NCBI RefSeq assembly: GCF_964340395.1
Contig: NC_135557.1
Location: 12,293,546 to 12,306,045 of the forward strand
Length of the DNA: 12,500 nucleotides
Source of the DNA: Glandiceps talaboti
Lineage: Eukaryota > Hemichordata > Enteropneusta > Spengelidae
Direction of reading: 5' to 3'
This document shows positions 9,401 to 12,500 of the stretch, piece by piece. The notes under the pieces were generated by a model, which saw nothing but the letters and a program-made list of their open reading frames with translations, searched no databases and had not been told where the DNA came from. Positions within the stretch are counted from its first letter, which is position 1. Each line of letters opens with the position of its first letter. A program made the translations under genes and the position numbers.

Positions 9401-12400
9401 GGTGCTATAGCCCTCATGGCCAGGCAATATGTGTTCAATATATTTTTGATAGTATATGAAATCAACTACAGTTCAAACCTAGTTTTCAAGCTTGATTTTT
9501 TCCATCAAATCATTTCTCTCTCTCTCTAATTACCAAGAATTACCACTCATATCCTTATTGGTTTTATATAGCCCATGAAAGACCAATGTTCTAAGTGTAT
9601 ACATTAACCATTCTTTTCAACAGTATTGTACTTGCACCCCCACCCTCCCACCCTACCATCATCATCCCTACCCATCACCCTTCCCACCCTTGTACTAACC
9701 ATTCAAAGTCTTCCCTAATACAGGCACAAGAAGTCTCTGAAATCGGCCTGTCATAGTCTTCACCATTAAAACAGATAGCATGGGCAATACGTCTTTCAAA
9801 TGTTTGCTTGCTACCCATTAAGCATTCACTGGTTTCACCAGGTCTTTCTTCACCTGGGGACCACTGCTTGTAATCATCAGGTTGTGTACATGGATCCCCT
9901 GTTGATAATAATAAGGGTAATAATAAAAACATTTGTGGTCAATATTGGTAATAAACAATTGAATGAAAGGGCAATAATGGTAATAAACAATTGAATGAAA
10001 GGGCAATAATGGTAATAAACAATTGAATGAAAGGGCAATATTGGTAATAAACAATTGAATGAAAGGGCAATAATGGTAATAAACAATTGAATGAAAGGGC
10101 AAGATTGGTAATAAACAATTGAATGAAAGGGCAATATTGGTAATAAACAATTGAATGAAAGGGCCAGATTGGTAATAAACAATTGAATGAAAGGGCCAGA
10201 TTGGTAATAAACAATTGAATGAAAGGGCCAGATTGGTAATAAACAATTGAATGAAAGGGCAAGATTGGTAATAAACAATTGAATGAAAGGGCAATATTGG
10301 TAATAAACAATTGAATGAAAGGGCAATAATGGTAATAAACAATTGAATGAAAGGGCAATAATGGTAATAAACAATTGAATGAAAGGGCCAGATTGGTAAT
10401 AAACAATTGAATGAAAGGGCAAGATTGGTAATAAACAATTGAATGAAAGGGCAATATTGGTAATAAACAATTGAATGAAAGGGCAATAATGGTAATAAAC
10501 AATTGAATGAAAGGGCAATAATGGTAATAAACAATTGAATGAAAGGGCAATAATGGTAATAAACAATTGAATGAAAGGGCAATATTGGTAATAAACAATT
10601 GAATGAAAGGGCAATAATGGTAATAAACAATTGAATGAAAGGGCAATAATGGTAATAAACAATTGAATGAAAGGGCAATATTGGTAATAAACAATTGAAT
10701 GAAAGGGCAATATTGGTAATAAACAATTGAATGAAATGGCAATATTGGTAATAAACAATTGAATGAAAGGGCAATATTGGTAATAAACAATTGAATGAAA
10801 GGGCAATATTGGTAATAAACAATTGAATGAAAGGGCAATATTGGTAATAAACAATTGAATGAAAGGGCAATATTGGTAATAAACAATTGAATGAAAGGGC
10901 AATATTGGTAATAAACAATTGAATGAAAGGGCAATATTGGTAATAAACAATTGAATGAAAGGGCAATATTGGTAATAAACAATTGAATGAAAGGGCAATA
11001 TTGGTAATAAACAATTGAATGAAAGGGCAAGATTGGTAATAAACAATTGAATGAAAGGGCAATATTGGTAATAAACAATTGAATGAAAGGGCAATATTGG
11101 TAATAAACAATTGAATGAAAGGGCAATAATGGTAATAAACAATTGAATGAAAGGGCAATATTGGTAATAAACAATTGAATGAAATGGCAAGATTGGTAAT
11201 AAACAATTGAATGAAAGGGCAATATTGGTAATAAACAATTGAATGAAAGGGCAATAATGGTAATAAACAATTGAATGAAAGGGCAATAATGGTAATAAAC
11301 AATTGAATGAAAGGGCAATAATGGTAATAAACAATTGAATGAAAAGGCAAGATTGGTAATAAACAATTGAATGAAAGGGCAAGATTGGTAATAAACAATT
11401 GAATGAAAGGGCAATATTGGTAATAAACAATTGAATGAAAGGGCAATATTGGTAATAAACAATTGAATGAAATGGCAAGATTGGTAATAAACAATTGAAT
11501 GAAAGGGCAATATTGGTAATAAACAATTGAATGAAAGGGCAAGATTGGTAATAAACAATTGAATGGAAGGGCAATATTGGTAATAAACAATTGAATGAAA
11601 GGGCAATAATGGTAATAAACAATTGAATGAAAGGGCAATAATGGTAATAAACAATTGAATGAAAGGGCAAGATTGGTAATAAACAATTGAATGAAATGGC
11701 AAGATTGGTAATAAACAATTGAATGAAAGGGCAAGATTGGTAATAAACAATTGAATGAAAGGGCAAGATTGGTAATAAACAATTGAATGAAAGGGCAAGA
11801 TTAGTAATAAACAATTGAATGAAAGGGCAAGATTGGTAATAAACAATTGAATGGAAGGGCAATAATGGTCAATTGTTACATCAATATAGCATATCATGAC
11901 TTGTGTCTGCTGATAGGGTAATAGTAAAAACACCTGACATGAAATAATGGGAATGAAATAATGATAGGTTAATAATACATGCATAAGGTCAATATCATAT
12001 AGACTAGCATATTCTATAGTCTGTTAACAAAGTAATATACTACTAATAATACATTGAGGATAATATTGATGAAAAGTCTAAAATAATTGGTTGATAATGT
12101 TTGTAAGTGGTCAATATAACCTATCATAATACATGTACTGTTGACAGGGTAATATCAATAAATTGAGGTCAATTTACAGGGCTATAATGACTGGTGATTT
12201 ACCACAATATAGTCTATAAGGTGATTCCGGCAGATTTTACCTACTTACCGCCCTTAATAAAAACACTGGTAGGGAACCCTGGTAAAATGACTGGGGAACG
12301 CCAGTAGATTTTACCTACTTACCGCCTTTAACAAAAACACTGGTAAGAAACCCTGGTAAAATGACAGGGTAATTCAGATATAGGCTTTACCTACTTACAC

Positions 12401-12500
12401 ACCCTTAACAAACACACTGACCATTATAACAGCTTACCGAGAACGGAGGACAGATTAACTTGTATTATCTCCCAGGTGTGCATTTGACCAAATTCCGAAC
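418..12500 (-). CDS. SORL1: SORL1 (SorLA/LR11) sorting receptor, internal portion, 12 exons, partial at both ends
   Basis: This is a type I membrane sorting receptor of the VPS10 family. In vertebrates SorLA moves cargo such as APP between Golgi, endosomes and the cell surface. Joining exons 12500-12438, 9898-9700, 8906-8784, 7975-7893, 7293-7121, 6416-6190, 5605-5353, 4466-4328, 3189-2998, 2509-2396, 1036-917 and 546-418 gives one open frame of about 605 codons with matching phase at every junction. The domain order is VPS10 end, ten-cysteine module, YWTD propeller, EGF-like module, class A repeats. Only SORL1 joins a VPS10 domain to LDLR-type modules, so the family call is firm. Many stretches match the remembered vertebrate protein closely (PHPYAI, IYWDDW, [14 protein letters not shown], YRKxSGD, CFNGEDxDRP). 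Both gene ends lie outside the window. Exon borders are read from sequence and homology, not from transcripts. Confidence 0.94.
560..602. repeat. Short AGAATC-type hexamer repeat
   Basis: This is an imperfect run of AGAATC/AAAATC hexamers just upstream of the acceptor of exon 418-546, in the 370-bp intron 547-916. On the sense strand it is a T-rich GATTCT run close to the pyrimidine tract. Nothing else was recognised in this intron. Confidence 0.6.
917..1036 (-). CDS. SORL1: SORL1 exon: LDLR class A repeat 2
   Basis: This 120-bp exon (phase 1 in and out) encodes [19 protein letters not shown], then [20 protein letters not shown]. It has six cysteines, the W preceding the fourth cysteine, and a complete acidic calcium box. 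The acceptor is GTGCTTTGTAG and the donor is TGCG/GTAAGT. Unlike repeat 1, its donor region has not been tandemly copied. Confidence 0.94.
1037..1590 (-). other. Intron between class A repeats 1 and 2, unique part
   Basis: This is the acceptor-side part of the 1.36 kb intron 1037-2395. It is AT-rich with no recognisable exon, RNA or element. The short ORFs here show no domain or coding signal. The rest of the intron is the junction array. Confidence 0.55.
1591..2441 (-). repeat. ~50-bp tandem array built from an exon end and its 5' splice site (17 copies)
   Basis: Copies start with CTTACC (donor on the minus strand) at 1593, 1647, 1693, 1741, 1791, 1841, 1891, 1941, 1991, 2041, 2091, 2143, 2191, 2239, 2287, 2339 and 2391. 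The last is the real end of exon 2396-2509. Each unit carries the coding bases for about [14 protein letters not shown], followed by G/GTAAGT. Spacing is mostly 50 bp, with 46-54 bp variants. Most intronic copies have lost two bases or been rearranged at the cysteine codon (ACCAGTCATT for ACCACAGTCATT). Copies at 1593, 2091, 2339 and 2391 keep it. One copy has ACACATCACCAATC and one CATATGAC. Confidence 0.96.
2396..2509 (-). CDS. SORL1: SORL1 exon: LDLR class A repeat 1
   Basis: This 114-bp exon (phase 1 in and out, so insertable in frame) encodes (G)[17 protein letters not shown], then [20 protein letters not shown]. All six class A cysteines are present, with the calcium box D-x-D-x-D-C-x-D-x-S-D-E. 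The acceptor is TTTTTCCCAG. The donor is TGTG/GTAAGT, and 16 more copies of this exon end and donor follow in the intron. Confidence 0.94.
2510..2997 (-). other. Intron between EGF exon and class A repeat 1
   Basis: This is a 488-bp intron. Apart from the GAT microsatellite and the diverged CGTC/CATCG-rich stretch next to it (about 2774-2862), nothing was recognised. The reading frames through the microsatellite (poly-Met and similar) are repeat products. Confidence 0.6.
2863..2911. repeat. (ATC)n trinucleotide microsatellite, about 16 units
   Basis: This is a pure ATC run, (GAT)n on the sense strand of SORL1. It is flanked on the left by an older, interrupted version of the same kind of repeat. 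It is intronic. Confidence 0.95.
2998..3189 (-). CDS. SORL1: SORL1 exon: EGF-like module after the YWTD propeller
   Basis: This 192-bp exon (phase 1 in and out) starts (G)[16 protein letters not shown], continues with SCRCDDD and [18 protein letters not shown], and holds eight cysteines. N-x-C-x-x-x-N-G-G-C-S-(Q/H)-L-C-L is the usual EGF-like module capping YWTD propellers. C-x-C-x-x-G-x-x-L-x-N-x-T-C matches SorLA. NGT is a possible glycosylation site. The acceptor TTTGATAG has a poor pyrimidine tract. The donor is TAG/GTAAGT. Confidence 0.93.
   Translation of the reverse strand, partial: ETTHVPEVMEVAVSSVWSNRQLMVTRTDHAAVMMIHTLSLVLIRQSSVSVIKEKPLSMEHAQL
3296..3580. repeat. (ACAG)n tetranucleotide and (AC)n microsatellite
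   Basis: The core at about 3357-3423 is a nearly pure ACAG run. Around it are interrupted ACAG, ACAC and CATAC words, and an AC run at about 3500-3520. It lies in the 1.1 kb intron 3190-4327. The overlapping minus-strand frames rich in Cys-Leu-Ser-Val are repeat products. Confidence 0.95.
3581..3742 (-). other. Intron spacer between microsatellite and 30-bp array
   Basis: This is unique sequence with no recognised feature. The sense frame that runs out of the 30-bp array stops here, near 3711. Confidence 0.5.
3743..4331 (-). repeat. 30-bp tandem array containing the exon 4328-4466 donor (19 copies plus the junction itself)
   Basis: There are nineteen exact-length 30-bp units from 3751 to 4320. 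A twentieth, partial unit at 4321-4331 overlaps the real splice junction. On the sense strand each unit holds CAG/GTGGGTGTGATATAACC. The donor GT is intact in 11 intronic units (3751, 3781, 3811, 4021, 4111, 4141, 4171, 4201, 4231, 4261, 4291) and changed to AT in 8 (3841-3991, 4051, 4081). The unit is a multiple of 3 with no stop in the exon's frame, giving a decapeptide period [10 protein letters not shown]. Confidence 0.97.
4328..4466 (-). CDS. SORL1: SORL1 exon: last YWTD blade
   Basis: This 139-bp exon (phase 0 in, 1 out) encodes [20 protein letters not shown], then a short segment and [22 protein letters not shown] and (V/L)-M-D-(L/M)-K-(V/I) match the final blade of the SorLA propeller. 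The acceptor is TTTTCTTTCCAG and the donor is CAG/GTGGGT. This junction is repeated in the 30-bp array downstream, and the exon's frame stays open through that array. The true 3' end could therefore be any of 12 equivalent donors. 4328 is chosen because family similarity stops near there and the next exon joins in phase. Confidence 0.9.
4700..4935 (-). mobile_element. tRNA-derived SINE-like element
   Basis: On the minus strand the element begins with a tRNA-like head: an A-box-like TGGCCGAACAGTTAGC (4914-4929) and a B-box-like GGTTTGAACCC (4876-4886), the internal RNA polymerase III promoter spacing expected for a SINE. Its body contains the module GGAGGAAACCGAAGTACCCG on the plus strand (4763-4782), continuing GGGAAAACCTGCAT. 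I recall this sequence as a widespread module in repeats of marine invertebrates, but cannot name the family. Ends and target duplications are not clear. Confidence 0.6.
4990..5055. repeat. Short TTTTTCCAGA tandem run
   Basis: TTTTTCCAGA and close variants occur about five times, with the longer word TTGTCA(C/T)TATTTTTCCAGA present twice. On the sense strand the run is TCTGGAAAAA. It directly abuts the foldback-element remnant. Confidence 0.7.
5051..5285. mobile_element. Partial copy of a foldback (MITE-like) element
   Basis: The stretch 5099-5285 is similar over about 190 bp to the right arm of the foldback element at 6706-7111 (shared words include ATAGCAAAGATACCCTA, TTTCTCTGAAATCACA and AGGTGATGTAA). 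A short left arm survives: TTCAATGGTTGAACACTGAA at 5051-5070 is the exact reverse complement of 5109-5128. Most of the left arm is missing. Confidence 0.8.
5353..5605 (-). CDS. SORL1: SORL1 exon: YWTD propeller, two blades
   Basis: This 253-bp exon (phase 2 in, 0 out) contains [20 protein letters not shown], then [20 protein letters not shown], then AYLDRIECI and [12 protein letters not shown]. It has two canonical YWTD motifs, each with the following Ile/Arg strand, plus W-P-N-G-(I/L) and P-H-P-(Y/F)-A, all diagnostic of LDLR class B repeats. The acceptor is CTGATTTCCAG and the donor is AAG/GTAAGA. Confidence 0.95.
5606..6099 (-). other. Intron between YWTD exons 6190-6416 and 5353-5605
   Basis: No exon or known element was recognised. 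TCTAAAATG(A/G/T)G-type words recur at irregular spacing between about 5775 and 5965, suggesting an old degenerate tandem repeat. The plus-strand frame through 5824-6153 shows no domain. Confidence 0.45.
6100..6191 (-). repeat. 43-bp tandem duplication running up to a splice donor
   Basis: Units start at 6100, 6143 and 6186 with CTACCC, exactly 43 bp apart. The first two share GGCTGTTCTATAC. The third start is the real donor of exon 6190-6416 (sense GG/GTAGGTG). The two intronic starts read GG/GTAGATG and GG/GTAGTCT on the sense strand and so resemble the junction. Confidence 0.85.
6190..6416 (-). CDS. SORL1: SORL1 exon: YWTD propeller, second blade region
   Basis: This 227-bp exon (phase 0 in, 2 out) encodes [16 protein letters not shown], then [20 protein letters not shown], then a K-K-I-E-V strand and [13 protein letters not shown]. 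The YWVD motif and the P-R-A-L-x-L-D-P turn are standard for this propeller. N-G-T and N-E-T are possible N-glycosylation sites. The acceptor is TTGCTCTTGCAG. The donor is AACGG/GTAGGT, with two more copies of its flank in the intron. Confidence 0.93.
6417..6705 (-). other. Intron between YWTD exons 7121-7293 and 6190-6416, unique part
   Basis: No recognised element is present. The rest of this 704-bp intron is the foldback element. Confidence 0.5.
6706..7111. mobile_element. Foldback (MITE-like) element with ~185-bp inverted arms
   Basis: The left arm (6706-6890) and right arm (6926-7111) are imperfect reverse complements around a centre near 6908. Matching parts include TTTCATAAACTATGGGT near 6709 against the complement of 7093-7108, GATTTTACATCACCTACAA near 6745, and ATTCATGGTTG near 6861. 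The loop is about 35 bp, with no coding capacity. The arms diverge at about one base in six, so the insertion is not recent. No clear target-site duplication was found. A half copy lies at 5051-5285. Confidence 0.87.
7121..7293 (-). CDS. SORL1: SORL1 exon: YWTD propeller, first blade region
   Basis: This 173-bp exon (phase 1 in, 0 out) begins [17 protein letters not shown] and goes on through [19 protein letters not shown] to [13 protein letters not shown]. The opening E-F-(I/L)-L-Y-A and the YWAD motif mark the start of an LDLR class B (YWTD) beta-propeller. In SorLA this domain lies between the VPS10 and EGF modules. The acceptor is GTCACTCTCAG and the donor is AAG/GTACAA. A foldback element ends only about 8 bp into the intron. 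Confidence 0.93.
7294..7892 (-). other. Intron between ten-cysteine exon 7893-7975 and YWTD exon 7121-7293
   Basis: This is a 599-bp intron. Apart from the donor-flank repeat at 7770-7882, no element or exon was recognised. Short frames on both strands lack domains. Confidence 0.55.
7770..7882 (-). repeat. 21-bp direct repeat near a splice donor, 92 bp apart
   Basis: AGTACAATGTT(C/T)GCAGAGAAT occurs at 7770-7790 and 7862-7882 with one mismatch. The second copy begins about 11 bp inside the intron from exon 7893-7975. The first copy is followed by AGGGAACTTGCAATCCAG, a degenerate echo of the bases leading into the exon (TGTAGCTTACCAGTCA). Confidence 0.75.
7893..7975 (-). CDS. SORL1: SORL1 exon: end of ten-cysteine module
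   Basis: This 83-bp exon (phase 2 in, 1 out) encodes [20 protein letters not shown] followed by QVSCPVT. Y-R-K-(I/V)-S-G-D-x-C-x-G-G and the final C-P supply cysteines nine and ten, so the module has its full set. The acceptor is CTTATTTCTCAG, a good pyrimidine tract. The donor is ACTG/GTAAGC. Confidence 0.92.
7990..8180 (-). repeat. 47-bp tandem array (4 copies) resembling the 3' part of exon 8784-8906
   Basis: Units begin ACAATATACAG at 7990, 8037, 8084 and 8131, with a tail to about 8180. Each contains CACCTATAACATATACCTTC and GGACAGGGT, close to CGCCTGTAAAATGTACCTTC and GGACAGGGT of exon 8784-8906. The unit nearest that exon is the best match, with GGTCAAGGTATG against GGTCGTGGTATAG. Sense-strand frames meet a stop (AGG TGA), so these are not functional exons. 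The array ends 14 bp from the acceptor of exon 7893-7975. Confidence 0.85.
8191..8378. mobile_element. Small foldback element (~188 bp)
   Basis: ATTATAAACTTATTGCCTGG near 8191-8210 and ATTACCCC at 8234-8241 pair with GGGGTAAT (8319-8326) and CCAGGCAATAAGTTTTTTTA (8355-8374) as inverted arms of roughly 60 bp, with CACTAGT in both. The inner part contains TATTTCCC and GGGAAAAT as a second, small stem. It is non-coding and shares TATTGCCTG termini with the element at 9241-9437. Confidence 0.75.
8606..8752 (-). pseudogene. Two diverged copies of the 3' part of exon 8784-8906 with flanking intron
   Basis: At 8606-8685 the sequence TTGCTACTTCACCTGTAAAA and, further on, ACAGGGTCGTGGTATAGCAT closely matches the exon end and its donor flank. 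From 8647 to 8668 it is identical to 8816-8837, 169 bp away. A second, weaker copy spans about 8699-8750 (CCCCTTAGTTTATCTACAAA, then ATGGTATAG). In the better copy the sense strand reads CAG/GTGAAGT, a good donor that the real exon does not have at that point. Neither keeps an intact frame. Confidence 0.72.
8784..8906 (-). CDS. SORL1: SORL1 exon: ten-cysteine module, second part
   Basis: This 123-bp exon (phase 2 in, 2 out) gives (C)[18 protein letters not shown], then a linker, then [16 protein letters not shown]. The E-D-F-E-C-D-F-G-F string formed across the junction is typical of the module, and C-P-x-G-x-x-Y-R-R-T-x-G matches vertebrate SorLA. The acceptor is GCATGTTAG. The donor is AAGGG/GTGAGT. 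The linker between the two cysteines differs from the vertebrate one. Diverged copies of the 3' half of this exon lie in the following intron. Confidence 0.92.
9241..9437. mobile_element. Near-complete palindrome, foldback element (~197 bp)
   Basis: The arms run inward from ACACATATTGCCTG (9244-9257) and CAGGCAATATGTGT (9421-9434), through GGGCTATAGCACCCG and CGGGTGCTATAGCCC, to GAATCACATGCTATTTC (9315-9331) and GAAATAGCATGTGATTC (9351-9366). The centre is near 9341 with the loop TCTCGGCCTTTGGCCTCGG. Coding capacity is nil. The high match between arms suggests a younger insertion than 6706-7111. Confidence 0.88.
9635..9691 (-). other. G-run tract on the sense strand next to a weak donor (G-quadruplex motif)
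   Basis: On the minus strand the first 65 bases of the intron carry runs of three or more G (GGGTGGGAAGGGTGATGGG near 9672-9690, then GGGTGGGAGGGTGGGGG further on). This satisfies the simple G3+N1-7 quadruplex pattern at least twice. It follows the GTTAGT donor at 9699-9694. G-runs downstream of donors are known splicing enhancers in animals. That role here is inference. Confidence 0.7.
9700..9898 (-). CDS. SORL1: SORL1 exon: ten-cysteine (Sortilin_C) module, first part
   Basis: This 199-bp exon (phase 1 in, 2 out) encodes [18 protein letters not shown], then a CLMGSK segment, [20 protein letters not shown] and ACIREDFE. It matches the VPS10 C-terminal module, where 10 cysteines stabilise the propeller (family signature: D-Y-x-x-W-(S/T)-P, C-x-x-G, C-x-N-G-E-D-(Y/F)-x-R-P, C-x-C-x-x-E-D-(F/Y)). 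Five of the ten cysteines are here. The sixth is split across the next junction (TG/T). The acceptor is TATCAACAG at 9899-9907. The donor is ATG/GTTAGT, a weak match to consensus. Confidence 0.93.
9940..11870 (-). repeat. 32-bp minisatellite, 60 copies
   Basis: The plus-strand unit is CAATATTGG followed by TAATAAACAATTGAATGAAA and GGG, repeated from 9940 to about 11870. The main variants are CAATAATGG, CAAGATTGG and CCAGATTGG. The 32-bp length never slips. The minus strand contains no stop in any frame, because the unit has no TTA, CTA or TCA on the plus strand and 32 is not a multiple of 3. All three minus frames are therefore open for about 650 codons with a 32-residue period ([20 protein letters not shown] and so on). 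This is a repeat artefact, not a protein gene. The array also has no CT on the plus strand, so no AG on the sense strand. Confidence 0.98.
11865..12180 (-). repeat. Degenerate ~115-bp tandem repeat, about 2.7 copies
   Basis: Related blocks start near 11906 (GTCTGCTGATAGGGTAATAG), 12018 (GTCTGTTAACAAAGTAATAT) and 12137 (ACTGTTGACAGGGTAATATC), each preceded by a GGTCAATAT-like word. The acceptor flank of exon 9700-9898 (CTGTTGATAATAATAAGGGT, then GGTCAATATTGG) looks like a further copy, on the other side of the 32-bp array. Similarity is visible but loose. Confidence 0.6.
12227..12420 (-). repeat. ~74-bp degenerate tandem repeat, about 2.7 copies
   Basis: TTTTACCTACTTACCGCC recurs at 12236 and 12310 and, changed to CTTTACCTACTTACACACC, at 12385. 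AACACTGGTA(G/A)G(G/A)AACCCTGG follows in the first two. The array ends within about 20 bp of the donor of exon 12438-12500. On the sense strand each full unit contains GGCGGTAAGTAGG, a good match to a 5' splice site. Confidence 0.82.
12438..12500 (-). CDS. SORL1: SORL1 exon (partial): end of VPS10 propeller
   Basis: Only the 3' end of this exon is inside the window. It reads [20 protein letters not shown] and ends at CTC G/GTAAGC, phase 1. The motif H-(S/T)-W-x-I-x-Q-V-N matches the last strand of the SorLA VPS10 propeller, just before the ten-cysteine module. NLS is a possible N-glycosylation site. The split codon is completed by GG of the next exon to give Gly, followed by D-P-C. The exon continues past 12500. 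Confidence 0.82.

Larger units (their letters stand above)
8907..9699 (-). other. Intron between ten-cysteine exons 9700-9898 and 8784-8906
   Basis: This is a 793-bp intron with a foldback element (9241-9437) and a C-rich run (about 9635-9691) just after the donor. The stretch 8940-9240 has CACGTGA words and inverted fragments (TATTTCCCTAGGGGAATA is a near-perfect palindrome at about 9110-9127) but no feature that can be named. Confidence 0.55.
9899..12437 (-). other. Large intron between VPS10 exon and first ten-cysteine exon
   Basis: This is a 2539-bp intron, phase 1. It is almost entirely tandem repeats: a ~74-bp repeat next to the donor, a degenerate ~115-bp repeat, then sixty 32-bp units up to about 40 bp from the acceptor. 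No other gene is seen. Confidence 0.85.

Noticed and set aside
9675-9932. A separate small secreted protein starting [12 protein letters not shown]
   Set aside because: The Met-Leu-rich start comes from the intron's AATAATAAGGG flank. Family similarity begins at the acceptor AG (9899-9900), and the upstream exon joins there in phase.
9818-11984. Three overlapping minus-strand ORFs of about 650-680 codons
   Set aside because: They are the same 32-bp repeat read in all three frames. The unit lacks stops on that strand, and 32 is not a multiple of 3, so each frame cycles through the others. There is no domain, and the sequence is intronic in SORL1.

Overview
The window is animal nuclear DNA. 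It carries the middle part of one multi-exon gene on the minus strand, a SORL1 (SorLA/LR11) orthologue, with no complete second gene. Eleven full internal exons and one partial exon can be placed from about 12500 down to 418. All have GT-AG borders, and the intron phases agree at every junction (1,2,2,1,0,2,0,1,1,1,1, then 1 out). Translated in order they give the SORL1 domain sequence: the end of the VPS10 propeller, the ten-cysteine module, a YWTD six-bladed propeller, an EGF-like module, and the first three LDLR class A repeats. The remaining VPS10 exons should lie beyond 12500. The remaining class A repeats, fibronectin III domains, membrane span and tail should lie beyond position 1. About 605 codons are present.

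The organism looks like an invertebrate with moderately AT-rich introns of about 0.4-2.5 kb that are full of minisatellites, foldback elements and a tRNA-derived SINE. A marine invertebrate (mollusc, other lophotrochozoan or non-vertebrate deuterostome) fits, but the sequence alone does not settle the phylum.

Layout in gene order (high to low coordinates): partial VPS10 exon (12438-12500); a 2.5 kb intron with a 74-bp repeat, a ~115-bp degenerate repeat and 60 copies of a 32-bp unit; ten-cysteine exons (9700-9898, 8784-8906, 7893-7975); YWTD exons (7121-7293, 6190-6416, 5353-5605, 4328-4466); EGF exon (2998-3189); class A exons (2396-2509, 917-1036, 418-546).

The most striking feature is in the introns. 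Several contain tandem copies of the exon's own splice junction. Exon 2396-2509 is followed by 16 further ~50-bp copies of its last coding bases plus an intact GTAAGT donor. Exon 4328-4466 is followed by 19 copies of a 30-bp unit, 11 of them with an intact CAG/GTGGGT donor, and the exon's reading frame stays open through all of them. The exons ending at 8784, 6190 and 7893 are followed by more diverged junction copies. The acceptor of exon 9700-9898 sits below a ~2 kb sense-strand stretch with no AG dinucleotide. Long ORFs within these arrays are products of the repeat units, not genes.
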